Shown here in pieces: positions 54,116-63,311 of a stretch of DNA of 64,000 nucleotides. Each line of letters begins with the position of its first letter. Positions within the stretch are counted from its first letter, which is position 1. Source of the stretch: Halomonas faecis (GTDB lineage: Bacteria > Pseudomonadota > Gammaproteobacteria > Pseudomonadales > Halomonadaceae); NCBI RefSeq assembly GCF_010993975.1, contig NZ_JAACZO010000002.1:117275-181274 (forward strand). Reading direction: 5' to 3'. The notes under the pieces were generated by a model. The model was not told the DNA's origin. It ran no database searches and was given only the letters and a program-made list of their open reading frames with translations. The translations under genes and the position numbers were made by a program.

Positions 54116-55357
54116 ATGTCGTCAAGGAAGTCAGAGGAAGAGGATAGCGCAGCAAGCCCGAAGAAGCGCCACATGGATGCCCTGGTGGAGCCTCCGGAGG
54201 TGAATCATGAGCTCTTCGTGGGCCTGAGTTCGCTACGCGATACCCTCAGCAGCAGCCATCACTCCCGCGATTTCGCCTTCGCGCATGCGCACTACCTGCG
54301 CAGTCGCGTGCTGGCGCTGGGCATCATCTTCACGCTGTTGTCGCCGCTCTGGATCGTCGTCGACTCTCTGGTGCTGCCGGCAGAGCTGCTGCGCTATACC
54401 CTGTTGGGGCGCGTGGTGCTGATGCTAGGGCTGGTCGGCGTGTTGGTGCTGGCGCTGTTCAGCGTGGAACGCATTCGACGCATTCGCTTCTGCGCCGGGA
54501 TGCTGCTGGCGCTGCCGGCGGGCTTCTACGTGCTGGTATTGGCGATGCTGCCCGACACGGCGGTGCAGGATCTGGTGGGCTACGGGTTCATCCCCTTTCT
54601 GCTGGTGGCTTCGCTCAGCGTATTTCCCTTCACGCTGGTGGAGTCGTTTTTCGCTGGCCTGGCCATGCTGGCGCTGCTGGGCTTTGCCCAGACGGTCGAC
54701 GGCACCTGGATGACGGGGCGTGGCGTCGAATCCTTTTGGCTGCTGTCGAGTCTGTTGGTGGTCAGCATGGCGGCCAACCACTTTCAGCTCAGCCTGCTGC
54801 TCCGGCTCTATCGCCAGGCGACCCATGATCCGCTCACCGGCCTGTTCAATCGCGGTGCCCTGGAAGTGCACCTGGAAAAGATCCAGGCATGGCAGCGCGA
54901 GATCGAGGGAGGCGAGCAACAGGGCCGCGCGCCCTGCTCGGTGCTGATGCTCGACCTGGACCATTTCAAGCGTATCAACGACAACCACGGCCACTCCGTG
55001 GGCGACAACGTGCTTTGTCAGTTCGCCCGGATTCTCAGTGGGCAGACGCGCAAGCATGACTGCGTGGCGCGTTACGGGGGCGAGGAGTTCGTGGTCATCC
55101 TGCTCGGCAGTGACGAAGTGCGAGCCCTCGAAGTGGCCGATCGCATTCGCTATGCCGTAGAAGTGTACGAGTTCACCGATCGCAACCAGCAGCGGATTCC
55201 CGTCACCACCAGTATCGGCGTGACGCAACTGCGCCAGGATGAGCCGGCCCAAGAGGCGCTCAAGCGAGCCGACGATGCGCTCTATCGAGCCAAGGAGGCG
55301 GGTCGCAACCGGGCACTGGTGGCCGAGTCGGCCGGTGATGTGCTGCCGGTCGAGTGA
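54116..55357 (+). CDS. Membrane diguanylate cyclase (GGDEF)
   Basis: A 413-residue c-di-GMP synthase with a hydrophobic N-terminal half (about six helices between residues 65 and 235) and a C-terminal GGDEF domain (RQATHDPLTGLFNRGAL, MLDLDHFKRINDNHGHSVGD, ARYGGEEFVVIL). The I-site RKHD lies five residues before GGEEF, so product inhibition is expected. The signal sensed by the membrane part is unknown. The downstream LOV gene has its own promoter. Confidence 0.92.
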   Translation: MSSRKSEEEDSAASPKKRHMDALVEPPEVNHELFVGLSSLRDTLSSSHHSRDFAFAHAHYLRSRVLALGIIFTLLSPLWIVVDSLVLPAELLRYTLLGRVVLMLGLVGVLVLALFSVERIRRIRFCAGMLLALPAGFYVLVLAMLPDTAVQDLVGYGFIPFLLVASLSVFPFTLVESFFAGLAMLALLGFAQTVDGTWMTGRGVESFWLLSSLLVVSMAANHFQLSLLLRLYRQATHDPLTGLFNRGALEVHLEKIQAWQREIEGGEQQGRAPCSVLMLDLDHFKRINDNHGHSVGDNVLCQFARILSGQTRKHDCVARYGGEEFVVILLGSDEVRALEVADRIRYAVEVYEFTDRNQQRIPVTTSIGVTQLRQDEPAQEALKRADDALYRAKEAGRNRALVAESAGDVLPVE

Positions 55358-55414
55358 GCCGTGACAGCCTTGCCGACGTGCGGGCATGACTCGGCGTCAT
55401 CTGGCCGGGCTGCC

Positions 55415-55441
55415 TAAAGTCGTTCGGGATTTTGCCGATAG
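55415..55441 (+). promoter_or_regulatory. Predicted sigma-28 (FliA) promoter for the LOV protein gene
   Basis: TAAAGTCG-N11-GCCGATAG closely matches the FliA consensus TAAAGTTT-N11-GCCGATAA with the exact spacer. It ends 41 bp before the ATG at 55483. Confidence 0.75.
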
Positions 55442-55482
55442 CTATCACTAGCGATACGGACAATGATTCCTACGGGGGCGGC

Positions 55483-58400
55483 ATGCCCAATAGCACGCAG
55501 CAGGTGGCAATCCATACCTGGCTGGCCATGGTGGCTACGCTGCTGCTCGTCATGGGCCTCATCAATGGATTGATGGCCTGGCAACTGCCGGCGCAGTGGC
55601 GTCCGCCTCTGGCCAGTCTGCCGATCATGCTGCTGGCCGGTGGCGGGCTCCTGGCGACGCTGTTGGCACGAGCTCACGAGAGACGGCTGTGTGGCGGCGT
55701 GCTGGCGATGCTGGGCGTGGTGCCGCTGTTGGCGTGGCTACCGGCACCGCTGGATGTCGTCGTGCAGGGCTGGCCATTTCCGGTAATGCCGCTCACCAGT
55801 ATGGCGGTGGCTGCCTTGGCGGTGTGTTTCATGGTCGGAACGCGCTCTGACAGGGCGCGTCTGCTCTGGATCGGCGCGGGCGTTCTGTTGGTGGTGGTCA
55901 GCGGCGGGAATCTCGCGGTCGAGCTGTGGCCGGTCGTGGAGCTTCCGCCATTTTGGTCGCAGGCGTTCTCGTCGGCATTCACTGCCCTCCCTACGCTGTT
56001 TCTGGGGACGGCGTTGGTGCTGGTGGGGCGCAACCTGACCGAATTTCCTGCCGTGTTGCCTCGGTCGGTGATGCTGCCGCTGGCGGTTAGCCTTTCCGCG
56101 ACGGCACTGGTCTGGTTTGCGTTGACCTGGCAGCACTACGATGCTCGCCTGACCAAGGCCCGAGAGTTGCTGAGCAGCTTCAAAGTGTCGGCCGAGCGTG
56201 AGATCGACCAGCATCAGCTGCTGCTGCAGCGCATGGCCGAGCGTTGGGGGAAGCTTGGCGGGTTACCGCAAGCCGGCTTTCGAGAGCTCGAGTTCGCCAG
56301 CTATTTTCGCGACACCTCCAGCCTGGTTTCGCTGCATTGGCAGAATGAGAATGAGCGCATCGTCTGGGGGCACGACCGTGATCCTGCCTTTGGCGTCAGG
56401 TACTGGCTAAGCCGGGAGGATGGCTGGCTATTCGACTGGCTGGCAGTCGGCGGCCCCTATCCGCGCTGGATTCTGCCCGACGCCGAGCGCCCGGAGTTGG
56501 CCATGGTGGCGGTGCCCTTGCCTTGGCAAGAAGCGCCGCGGGGGCAACTGGTGGCCGTGATCGACCTCGAACGGCTGTTGAGTCGCGAGGTGCGTTCGTA
56601 CGTCAGCCCGCTGGTGATCACCGTGCACCGTGAGGGCGCTCGGCTGCCGCTCAATGCCGGCTCCCATGGCGAACCCGGCATCGAACTCAGCCGCGGCCTG
56701 CTCATGCTGCCGGGGGGAACCCCGATAGAGGCCCGCGGCTATGCGCCGAAGGCCGAGTCGTCGACTCTGGCTGGGGCGTTGCCCGTGGGCGTGGGCATCG
56801 GCGGCTTCGTTCTCAGCTACCTGATGGCCTTCAGTCTGGGCGTGGCGAATCTCAGTGCCCGTCGTTCGGTGACTCTGGCCAACACCCAGCGCCATCTGCG
56901 GGCTCAGCAGCGCGTGCAGACCATGGTGGCGCGCGACAAGCCGCTGGCGTCGACGCTTCAGGCGATTTGTCGCATGGTGGAAGCTCAGTCGCCGGGCGCG
57001 CTGTCGTCGATCATGCTCAGTGACCGTGAAGGGCAGCGTCTGGATGAGGTCTACAGCGTCAGCCTGCCCAGTGCCTTTCTCACGGCCGTACGGGGTGTGC
57101 CTATCGCCCCGAATGTGGGTGCCTGCGGTTCCGCGGCCTTTCAGCGCGATTTCGTGATCTGCGACGACATCGCCAACGACGCCCGCTGGCGAGGGTTCCA
57201 TGACCTCACGGCCCAGTGCGGTTTGCGGGCTTGCTGGTCCTATCCGGTCGTCGGCAGCGACGGTCGGGTTCTGGGCACCTTCGCGACCTATTATCGCCAG
57301 CCTGCCGTACCCTGCGAAGATGACCGGCGCCGTATCATCGAGGCGGCCGATCTGGTGTCGCTGGCTGTGGAGCGCGAGCGCAATCGGGAGTCGCTGCTCA
57401 TCCTCAAGCGCAGCGTTGAGGCCAGCGTCAATGGGATCACCATTGCCGACATGCGCCAGCCGGATATGCCGCTCATCTATGTCAACGAGGCCTTCGAGCG
57501 CATTACCGGCTATTCCCGCGACGAAGTGCTGGGGCGCAACTGTCGCTTCCTGCAGGGCAGCGATACCGACGAGCAGGCGCTCGCCGAGCTGCGTCAGGCG
57601 CTGGCCGAGTGTCGTGAGGCGAGCGTGACCTTGCTCAACTACCGCAGGGACGGCACGCCGTTCTGGAACAACCTCTTCATGGCGCCGGTACGCGATGGCG
57701 CCGGCTCTGTAACGCATTTCGTCGGCGTTCAGCACGACATTTCCCAGCACAAGGCCTATGAGGCCAAGCTGGCGTACCACTCGAGCCACGATGCGCTCAC
57801 CGGCCTGGCCAACCGTTCGCTGTTCGAGGATCACCTCGCGCATGACGTGATGCTCGCGAGGCGGCAGGGGACCCGGCTGGCGGTGCTGTTCATCGACCTC
57901 GACGACTTCAAGCCGATCAACGACAGCCTCGGTCATGAGGTGGGCGACCAAGTGCTGGTGCAGGTGGCCAAGCGCCTGAGCGACGAACTCGCCCCCGGCG
58001 ATACGCTGGCGCGCTTCGGCAGCGATGAGTTCGTCATCCTGCTGCCGGGCATCAAGCAGGATGACGACGCCCTGAACCTGGCCGAGCGGGTGCTGGCTCG
58101 CGTGGGGCGCGCCTATCGCGTCGGCGAGCATGAGCTCTATCTCGGCGCCAGCGTGGGCGTGGCCTTCCTCACCGACGACCTCAACAGTCCCGTGGAGCTG
58201 ATTCAGCAGGCCGACATGGCGATGTATCGCGCCAAGCAGAAGGGGCGCAACGTCTGGCAATGCTTCACGGGGGAGATCAACGATGAAGTGAGCACGCGCA
58301 TGGCACTGCGTAACGAACTGCAGGAGGCCATCGAGTGCGGCAACTTCGAGCTGCACTATCAGCCGTTGATCGGTGCCCGCGATGACAGCGTGGTAGGGTT

Positions 58401-59106
58401 CGAGGCGCTGGTGCGTTGGAAGCATCCGGTGCGCGGCTACCTGTCGCCGGGGCTGTTCATCCCCCTGGCCGAAGAGACGGGGCAGATCGTGCCGATCAGC
58501 GAGTGGGTGCTGCGTCAGGCGTGCCGCGACATGTGCGAGCTGGCTCGCGATGGGTTGGGGCACTTCCGTGTCTCGGTGAACCTTTCGCCGCTGCAGTTCC
58601 ACCGCCCCAATTTCCTCGGCAACCTCAAACAAGCCCTGCTGGAAACCGGACTGGGAGCGGAGTACCTGGAGCTGGAACTGACCGAAGGCATTCTCATGAA
58701 CGATACGGCCACCGTCATCGAGACGCTGCGGTTGCTGCGCGAGATGGGGGTGGAGGTGTCCATCGACGACTTCGGCACCGGTTTCTCCAGCCTGAGTTAT
58801 CTCAAGGTGCTGCCCATCGGCAAGATCAAGATCGACCGCAGCTTCGTGCGCGACGTGACACGCAGTGCCCATGACAGCGCCATCGTGCAGGGTGTGATCT
58901 CCATGGCCCACCATTTGGGCCTGGCGGTGGTGGCCGAGGGCATCGAGGAGGCGGCCCAGGCTACCTACCTCAAGAATCACGGCTGCGATATCTTCCAGGG
59001 CTTTCATTTCGCCCGACCGATGCCGCTGACTCAGTTGCGGGGCTATCTCGTCGAGCGTGACATGGCGTCCGGTGCTAAAGATCGCCCGGTTTCGGCCGAT
59101 AAGTGA
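55483..59106 (+). CDS. Membrane GAF-LOV-GSDEF-EAL protein (predicted blue-light c-di-GMP phosphodiesterase)
   Basis: A 1207-residue protein from ATG 55483. The N-terminus has about seven membrane helices, then a periplasmic region (about residues 230-435), another helix and a GAF domain (about 470-630). A LOV domain follows (about 640-755) with the flavin-adduct motif GRNCRFLQG; the reactive Cys is residue 687. It keeps LLNYRRDGTPFWNNLFMAPV and FVGVQHDIS. The cyclase domain is degenerate (RFGSDEFVIL, Gly to Ser at 847). The EAL domain looks complete (EALVRW at 974, LELTEGILMND, IDDFGTGFSSLSYL, AEGIEE). Net phosphodiesterase activity is therefore expected. An earlier TTG at 55432 overlaps the promoter and is rejected. 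Confidence 0.92.
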   Translation: MPNSTQQVAIHTWLAMVATLLLVMGLINGLMAWQLPAQWRPPLASLPIMLLAGGGLLATLLARAHERRLCGGVLAMLGVVPLLAWLPAPLDVVVQGWPFPVMPLTSMAVAALAVCFMVGTRSDRARLLWIGAGVLLVVVSGGNLAVELWPVVELPPFWSQAFSSAFTALPTLFLGTALVLVGRNLTEFPAVLPRSVMLPLAVSLSATALVWFALTWQHYDARLTKARELLSSFKVSAEREIDQHQLLLQRMAERWGKLGGLPQAGFRELEFASYFRDTSSLVSLHWQNENERIVWGHDRDPAFGVRYWLSREDGWLFDWLAVGGPYPRWILPDAERPELAMVAVPLPWQEAPRGQLVAVIDLERLLSREVRSYVSPLVITVHREGARLPLNAGSHGEPGIELSRGLLMLPGGTPIEARGYAPKAESSTLAGALPVGVGIGGFVLSYLMAFSLGVANLSARRSVTLANTQRHLRAQQRVQTMVARDKPLASTLQAICRMVEAQSPGALSSIMLSDREGQRLDEVYSVSLPSAFLTAVRGVPIAPNVGACGSAAFQRDFVICDDIANDARWRGFHDLTAQCGLRACWSYPVVGSDGRVLGTFATYYRQPAVPCEDDRRRIIEAADLVSLAVERERNRESLLILKRSVEASVNGITIADMRQPDMPLIYVNEAFERITGYSRDEVLGRNCRFLQGSDTDEQALAELRQALAECREASVTLLNYRRDGTPFWNNLFMAPVRDGAGSVTHFVGVQHDISQHKAYEAKLAYHSSHDALTGLANRSLFEDHLAHDVMLARRQGTRLAVLFIDLDDFKPINDSLGHEVGDQVLVQVAKRLSDELAPGDTLARFGSDEFVILLPGIKQDDDALNLAERVLARVGRAYRVGEHELYLGASVGVAFLTDDLNSPVELIQQADMAMYRAKQKGRNVWQCFTGEINDEVSTRMALRNELQEAIECGNFELHYQPLIGARDDSVVGFEALVRWKHPVRGYLSPGLFIPLAEETGQIVPISEWVLRQACRDMCELARDGLGHFRVSVNLSPLQFHRPNFLGNLKQALLETGLGAEYLELELTEGILMNDTATVIETLRLLREMGVEVSIDDFGTGFSSLSYLKVLPIGKIKIDRSFVRDVTRSAHDSAIVQGVISMAHHLGLAVVAEGIEEAAQATYLKNHGCDIFQGFHFARPMPLTQLRGYLVERDMASGAKDRPVSADK
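59076..59102 (+). promoter_or_regulatory. Predicted sigma-28 (FliA) promoter for the PilZ/HD-GYP gene
   Basis: TAAAGATC-N11-GCCGATAA has a perfect -10 and a 6/8 -35 match to the FliA consensus with the exact spacer. It lies inside the last codons of the LOV gene, 107 bp before the ATG at 59210. Confidence 0.75.
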
Positions 59107-59209
59107 CCTCTGGCGACTGAACGCCTCTTGGTGACGGCTGCGTTGAGGTGGCCGTCGACGGTTTGTGGTTTCGGGTCGCGCATGGCGGCCCGCTGGGGAT
59201 GAGGCAAGG

Positions 59210-60892
59210 ATGGCGCAGGCGCAAGACGATTTCGTACGCATCACCAGCCCGGCGGAGGTCGAGTCGCTGCTCGATCAAATGATCGAGCCAGGCGGGGCGT
59301 CGCTGCTTCTCGACAAGCCGGCGAGCAGCCCGCAGCCGGTGCTGCTCACCGAGCAGGTGGTGGGCGAGTCGCTGCTGCTCGATGTCACCGCCATCCGCGA
59401 GGTGTCCAGTCAACTCAAGCGTGGGCTGGGCTTCCGCCTGCTGGGGCAGATCGCCGGCAAGATGGTGCGCACGCCGATGCTCAAGGCGGAGAGCTGCAGC
59501 GTCAGCGGCGATCGTGTCGTTTGCACGAGCGACTATCCGCTCTACCTCGAGGAATTGCAGCGCCGCGAGTCGTTCCGTGCGCGCTTGCGTCTGGGCATGG
59601 AGGTGGGTGCCATTCTGCGTGGTGACGACGACGCCTCGGCCCAGGGAGACCTCAAGGATCTTTCCCTGGAGGGCTGTCAACTGGAGCTGCCGGCATCGGT
59701 GGCTTCGCTGCTGGGGTCTTCCGCCCACCCTCTGGAAATCGAACTCTGTTTTCCCGACGGTACCCACTTCACGATGAAGGGGTCGCCCCGTCACCAGGCG
59801 TCCGACCCCGAGCGCCAGGCACTGCGGGTGGGCTTTCGTTTCGAAGCGGTCACCGGCGAGCAGGAGCGCAAGCTGTGGTATTTCGTCCGCGAGATCGAGC
59901 GGGAAGCAACGCGCAGCGCCGGTGACGGGGACAGCGGGCGGCTGCCATCACTGCTGTTTCAGGCTCAGTCTGCCGCGCCGCCGGCAGTGGGGCGTCGCAA
60001 CCTACTCGACTATCCCACACCCATGGCGCGTCGCCTGGCGCGGGTGGCGGGCTACCTGGATGCCCAATTGCTGGAGCTCCAGCAGGATGGAAGCATCGAT
60101 TCCGTGCAGCTCTCGCGGCATGCCGATCGTCTGCTGTTGCTGGCCGACGAAGATGCCGAGGCGCTGCTGTTCGCCACTCGCTGCCTGTATCGCGAGCCGT
60201 TGCTGGTGCGTCATGGCCTGGCCGTTGCGGTGCATCTTTTGGTGCTGGCCGGTGGCAACAGCGTGCCGCGCGATGTGCGCAAGGCGATGGCTGCCAGCGC
60301 CATGGTGCACGACCTGGGCAAAGGCCTGCTGTCCAGGGCGTTGATGGAGGCAAAAACCTTCGGTGTCGATGAGCGTGCCCAGCTCGAACCCCATGTGGCG
60401 ACGGTCCTGGAGGGGCTCAGCACGTGCCATTGGCTTTCGGCGAGCGTGGCACGTTCCGTGGTGGGCGGCATCAACGAGCGGCTGGATGGCAGCGGCTACC
60501 CGGGCGGGCTGGCCAGCGACCAGTTGCATGAGCTGGCGCGAATGAGCGCCGTCGTCGATGTGGTGGATGCCATGCGCCGCGACAGGGCCGACCGTCCGGC
60601 CTGGGCCATCGATAGCGTCTACCGCCATCTGCTCAAGGAGCCGGGCCTCTTCGACCCGCGCTGGGTCAAACGTTACATCCAGTGCTTCGGGCTGCGCCCG
60701 GTGGGCTCGCTGGTGCGATTCAAGGGCGGAGAACTGGGCTGGATACAGCGCTTGGACGCTCAGAAACGCCCTTTCCAGGTACAGCTCACCGAGCGCATCG
60801 AGCCACCCGGCGATGCGCTGGGGCGGGTGATTCGCGGCGACGTCGTCGGCCAGCTTGGCGAGCCCGTTGAGGAAGTGCCCGTTTCCACTTGA
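59210..60892 (+). CDS. YcgR-like PilZ protein fused to a degenerate HD-GYP domain
   Basis: A 560-residue protein from ATG 59210. Residues about 1-110 resemble the N-terminal domain of YcgR flagellar brakes. Residues about 115-235 form a PilZ domain with the c-di-GMP motifs RRESFR (RxxxR) and DLSLEG (D/NxSxxG). The C-terminal part is HD-GYP-like: MVHDLGKGLLSRAL holds HD, and NERLDGSGYPGGL holds GYP, but the usual HHE metal-ligand stretch reads GIN. Hydrolysis may be lost. A FliA-type promoter precedes it and fliS follows, fitting a motility brake. Confidence 0.82.
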   Translation: MAQAQDDFVRITSPAEVESLLDQMIEPGGASLLLDKPASSPQPVLLTEQVVGESLLLDVTAIREVSSQLKRGLGFRLLGQIAGKMVRTPMLKAESCSVSGDRVVCTSDYPLYLEELQRRESFRARLRLGMEVGAILRGDDDASAQGDLKDLSLEGCQLELPASVASLLGSSAHPLEIELCFPDGTHFTMKGSPRHQASDPERQALRVGFRFEAVTGEQERKLWYFVREIEREATRSAGDGDSGRLPSLLFQAQSAAPPAVGRRNLLDYPTPMARRLARVAGYLDAQLLELQQDGSIDSVQLSRHADRLLLLADEDAEALLFATRCLYREPLLVRHGLAVAVHLLVLAGGNSVPRDVRKAMAASAMVHDLGKGLLSRALMEAKTFGVDERAQLEPHVATVLEGLSTCHWLSASVARSVVGGINERLDGSGYPGGLASDQLHELARMSAVVDVVDAMRRDRADRPAWAIDSVYRHLLKEPGLFDPRWVKRYIQCFGLRPVGSLVRFKGGELGWIQRLDAQKRPFQVQLTERIEPPGDALGRVIRGDVVGQLGEPVEEVPVST

Positions 60893-60919
60893 AGCGAGTG
60901 TGAAACGCCTGCCAAGCGC

Positions 60920-60946
60920 TAAAGTTGTGGCGTGCTGGGCCGATCA
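60920..60946 (+). promoter_or_regulatory. Predicted sigma-28 (FliA) promoter for fliS
   Basis: TAAAGTTG-N11-GCCGATCA differs from the FliA consensus at one base in each element with the exact 11-nt spacer. It lies 130 bp before the fliS ATG. A role in late flagellar transcription fits fliST. Confidence 0.8.
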
Positions 60947-61076
60947 TAGGAAATGAGCGCAGGCGATGGCCTTTTTCCCGGCACATGGCCAGCGAGAGTT
61001 TGTCAAACTGATTGCCTGTTTTCCCTGCCCATGACGATTGGGTCGCGGTGGGGGCGAATCGATAGAGGAGTCCACC

Positions 61077-61496
61077 ATGAGTTCCACGCGAGGAGCTACC
61101 GCCTACGGGCGTGGTGCCGGTGCCTATGCCAGAGTGGGAGTCGAGAGCGCCACGATGTCGGCCAATCCGCATCGGCTGATCGTGATGCTGTTCGACGGTG
61201 CGCTTGGCGCGATCCGAGCGGCACGCATCCACATCGAAGCCGGCAACACGAGCGAGAAGGGCAAGTCCATTTCCAAGGCCCTCGAGATCGTCAACAGTGG
61301 GTTGGCGGCTGCGCTGGATATCGAGAAAGGCGGCGAGATCGCCGAGCGGCTCGCCTCGCTTTACGATTACATCGCGCGTTTGCTGCTCTCGGCCAACCTC
61401 CACAACGACGTGGAGAGCCTCAATCAGGCAGAGCGGCTGCTGGACGATATCGCGTCGGCATGGCGCGAGATCGGCACGGCCGAAGCACAGGGCTGA
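61077..61496 (+). CDS. fliS: Flagellin export chaperone FliS
   Basis: A 139-residue cytoplasmic chaperone that binds the flagellin C-terminus before export. Family motifs are AYGRGAGAYARVGVESA, NPHRLIVMLFDGALGAIRAARIHIE and LEIVNSGLAAALDIEKGGEIAERLASLYDYIARLLLSAN. ATG 61077 follows GAGGAG. It is followed by fliT after one base. Confidence 0.94.
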   Translation: MSSTRGATAYGRGAGAYARVGVESATMSANPHRLIVMLFDGALGAIRAARIHIEAGNTSEKGKSISKALEIVNSGLAAALDIEKGGEIAERLASLYDYIARLLLSANLHNDVESLNQAERLLDDIASAWREIGTAEAQG

Positions 61497-61497
61497 G

Positions 61498-61881
61498 ATG
61501 ACCATGAGCGAAGCGAGTGGCCCCGATGCGGTGATTGGCGCCTATCGGCGGCTTCGCTCCCTGGTGGCCGAGATGCTGGTCCTGGCTGGAAATGCTGAGT
61601 GGGACGAGCTCATCGAGCGTCAGCAGCGTTATCTGGAGCAGGTGGATCGCATCAAGGCGCTGGATGCCGAAAGCGAGCTCCCCGCGGGACATGCCGCGCA
61701 CAAGGCCGAGCTGCTGGAGGCGATTCTCGCCGATGACCTGGCGATTCGTCGGCATCTGGTGGCGCGCCGGGACGAGCTGGGTCAGCTCATCGATAGCTCG
61801 CGACGCCAGCGTGATCTGCAGCGTGCCTACGGCCGGCAGGGCGCACCTTTGGGTGACGGTTTCGATCAGGGGTCGACGTGA
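61498..61881 (+). CDS. fliT: Flagellar protein FliT
   Basis: A 127-residue helical protein. Its position directly after fliS and the pattern IGAYRRLRSLVAEMLVLAGNAEWDELIERQQRYLEQV match FliT, the FliD export chaperone and FlhDC antagonist in enterics. Sequence conservation in this family is low, so the call relies partly on gene order. Start may be ATG 61498 or 61504. Its TGA overlaps the GTG of the next gene. Confidence 0.8.
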   Translation: MTMSEASGPDAVIGAYRRLRSLVAEMLVLAGNAEWDELIERQQRYLEQVDRIKALDAESELPAGHAAHKAELLEAILADDLAIRRHLVARRDELGQLIDSSRRQRDLQRAYGRQGAPLGDGFDQGST

Positions 61882-63311
61882 GCGGCATCAATCCGCTTCT
61901 CGATACCCTGCTGCACCAGGTGCTCGGCAAGCGTGTCGACGTTCAGCCGCCGCGAGATCTCAACGAGCCGGTGCGCTCGGTCGATCCGGGGGAAGGGCCG
62001 CGTGCCCTGCACAGCGATTCTCGTCTCGATGGTCGACGTCCGAGCGGTGCTCCCCTCACCGGTCTCTCGCCCACACCGCAACGCGGTGAAGCGCCCAGCC
62101 AACGCCTGCCCCTTGCCGAGGCCACTCGGCAGGCCTCCTTCCAGACCCATTTCAGCGCATCGGCGCGCACCATTGCCGATGTTCTGCTGCGCTTTCCTGC
62201 GCCGCCTTCCGTGCTGAGTACCCAGGTACCGCTGATGGGCGCCGATGATCCCCCGAATGCCACGGAGTTGGCGCAACGCTTGCAAAGCGGCGTGCGCGAT
62301 AGCGGGCTCTTCTATGAATCGCACCTGTCTCGCTGGTACCGCGGCGAGATGAGCCGCCAGCAGTTGCAACGCGAACCGCAGATGATGCGGACTCTGCAGT
62401 TCACTCCGGCAGCGGCGACGGCGGGTCAGTCTCTGGCCCCCGCTCCGCTGGCCAGCGCCGCAGGCCAGGGAGGCGCTCAGCCGGGGGTAGCGAACCAGTC
62501 GGTTCAGGCGGGAGCGGCCAATCAGGCGGCGAGTGCGGCTCAGGCAGCGGCCAGTGCCGTACGCCAAGCGGGGCAGGCTGCCGCATTGGGCAGCGTGACC
62601 GGTGCGCAGGGCGGCGAAACGCCAGCGCCGCGCGGCACGCAGGCACCCCAGCCGACGCCCGATGCGACCGGCATGCTGGGGACGTCGCAGACGGCCAACA
62701 AGGGGGCGGCCCAGGCGGCGGGTTCCTATGCCGCTACCGGGGCGCTACTGCCGGGCCGCGAGGCGGCCGCCGGAGCGGCGGCGTCCCGCAGCGCCCCCCA
62801 ACCTCAGCCGGCCATGCCGGGAGCCGAGGTGGCGAGCGTTCGCGACACCACCGAGCCGGCGGCCCTGCAGGCACGTGGCGGCGTTGCTGAGCAGCCGGTT
62901 CATGAAAGCCTGCAAGGTCTGGTGCGCCATCAGCTCGAGATGCTGGTGTCTCCCGTGCTGCGCTGGGAGGGGGATGTCTGGTCGGGCATCTTCATGGCAT
63001 TGATGGTGCAGATTCCCGCTTCCGCCCAGCGCGAGGGGCAGGGCGAGGACCCGGATCGCAACGACGATGGCGAGGAAGAACGGACCTGGCATTCCGAGCT
63101 GCGTCTCGAGGTGCCGCGGCTGGGTGAGATAAAAGTCGTGCTGTGGTTGCGGGAAGCCCAGGTACGCGTCGAGCTTCGTTCCGCCGATGAGGCGGCACTG
63201 TCGAGCCTTCGTTCCGGGGCGTCTCGGCTTCAGGAACGGCTGCTGGTAGCCGGTCTGGAAGAGGCGCTGATCGATACCCGGCTCGTGAGCGGGGAGGGCG
63301 ACGATGGCTGA
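61878..63311 (+). CDS. Flagellar hook-length control FliK-like protein
   Basis: A 477-residue protein starting at GTG 61878 that overlaps fliT. Residues about 180-340 are low-complexity Ala/Gln/Gly-rich. The C-terminal 150 residues (HESLQGLVRHQLEMLVSPVLRWEGDVW..., LRLEVPRLGEIKVVLWLREAQVRVELRS) fit a FliK C-terminal domain. Whether it is the hook-length ruler or a second FliK-like gene cannot be decided here. It overlaps the flhB-like gene. Confidence 0.75.
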   Translation: MSGINPLLDTLLHQVLGKRVDVQPPRDLNEPVRSVDPGEGPRALHSDSRLDGRRPSGAPLTGLSPTPQRGEAPSQRLPLAEATRQASFQTHFSASARTIADVLLRFPAPPSVLSTQVPLMGADDPPNATELAQRLQSGVRDSGLFYESHLSRWYRGEMSRQQLQREPQMMRTLQFTPAAATAGQSLAPAPLASAAGQGGAQPGVANQSVQAGAANQAASAAQAAASAVRQAGQAAALGSVTGAQGGETPAPRGTQAPQPTPDATGMLGTSQTANKGAAQAAGSYAATGALLPGREAAAGAAASRSAPQPQPAMPGAEVASVRDTTEPAALQARGGVAEQPVHESLQGLVRHQLEMLVSPVLRWEGDVWSGIFMALMVQIPASAQREGQGEDPDRNDDGEEERTWHSELRLEVPRLGEIKVVLWLREAQVRVELRSADEAALSSLRSGASRLQERLLVAGLEEALIDTRLVSGEGDDG

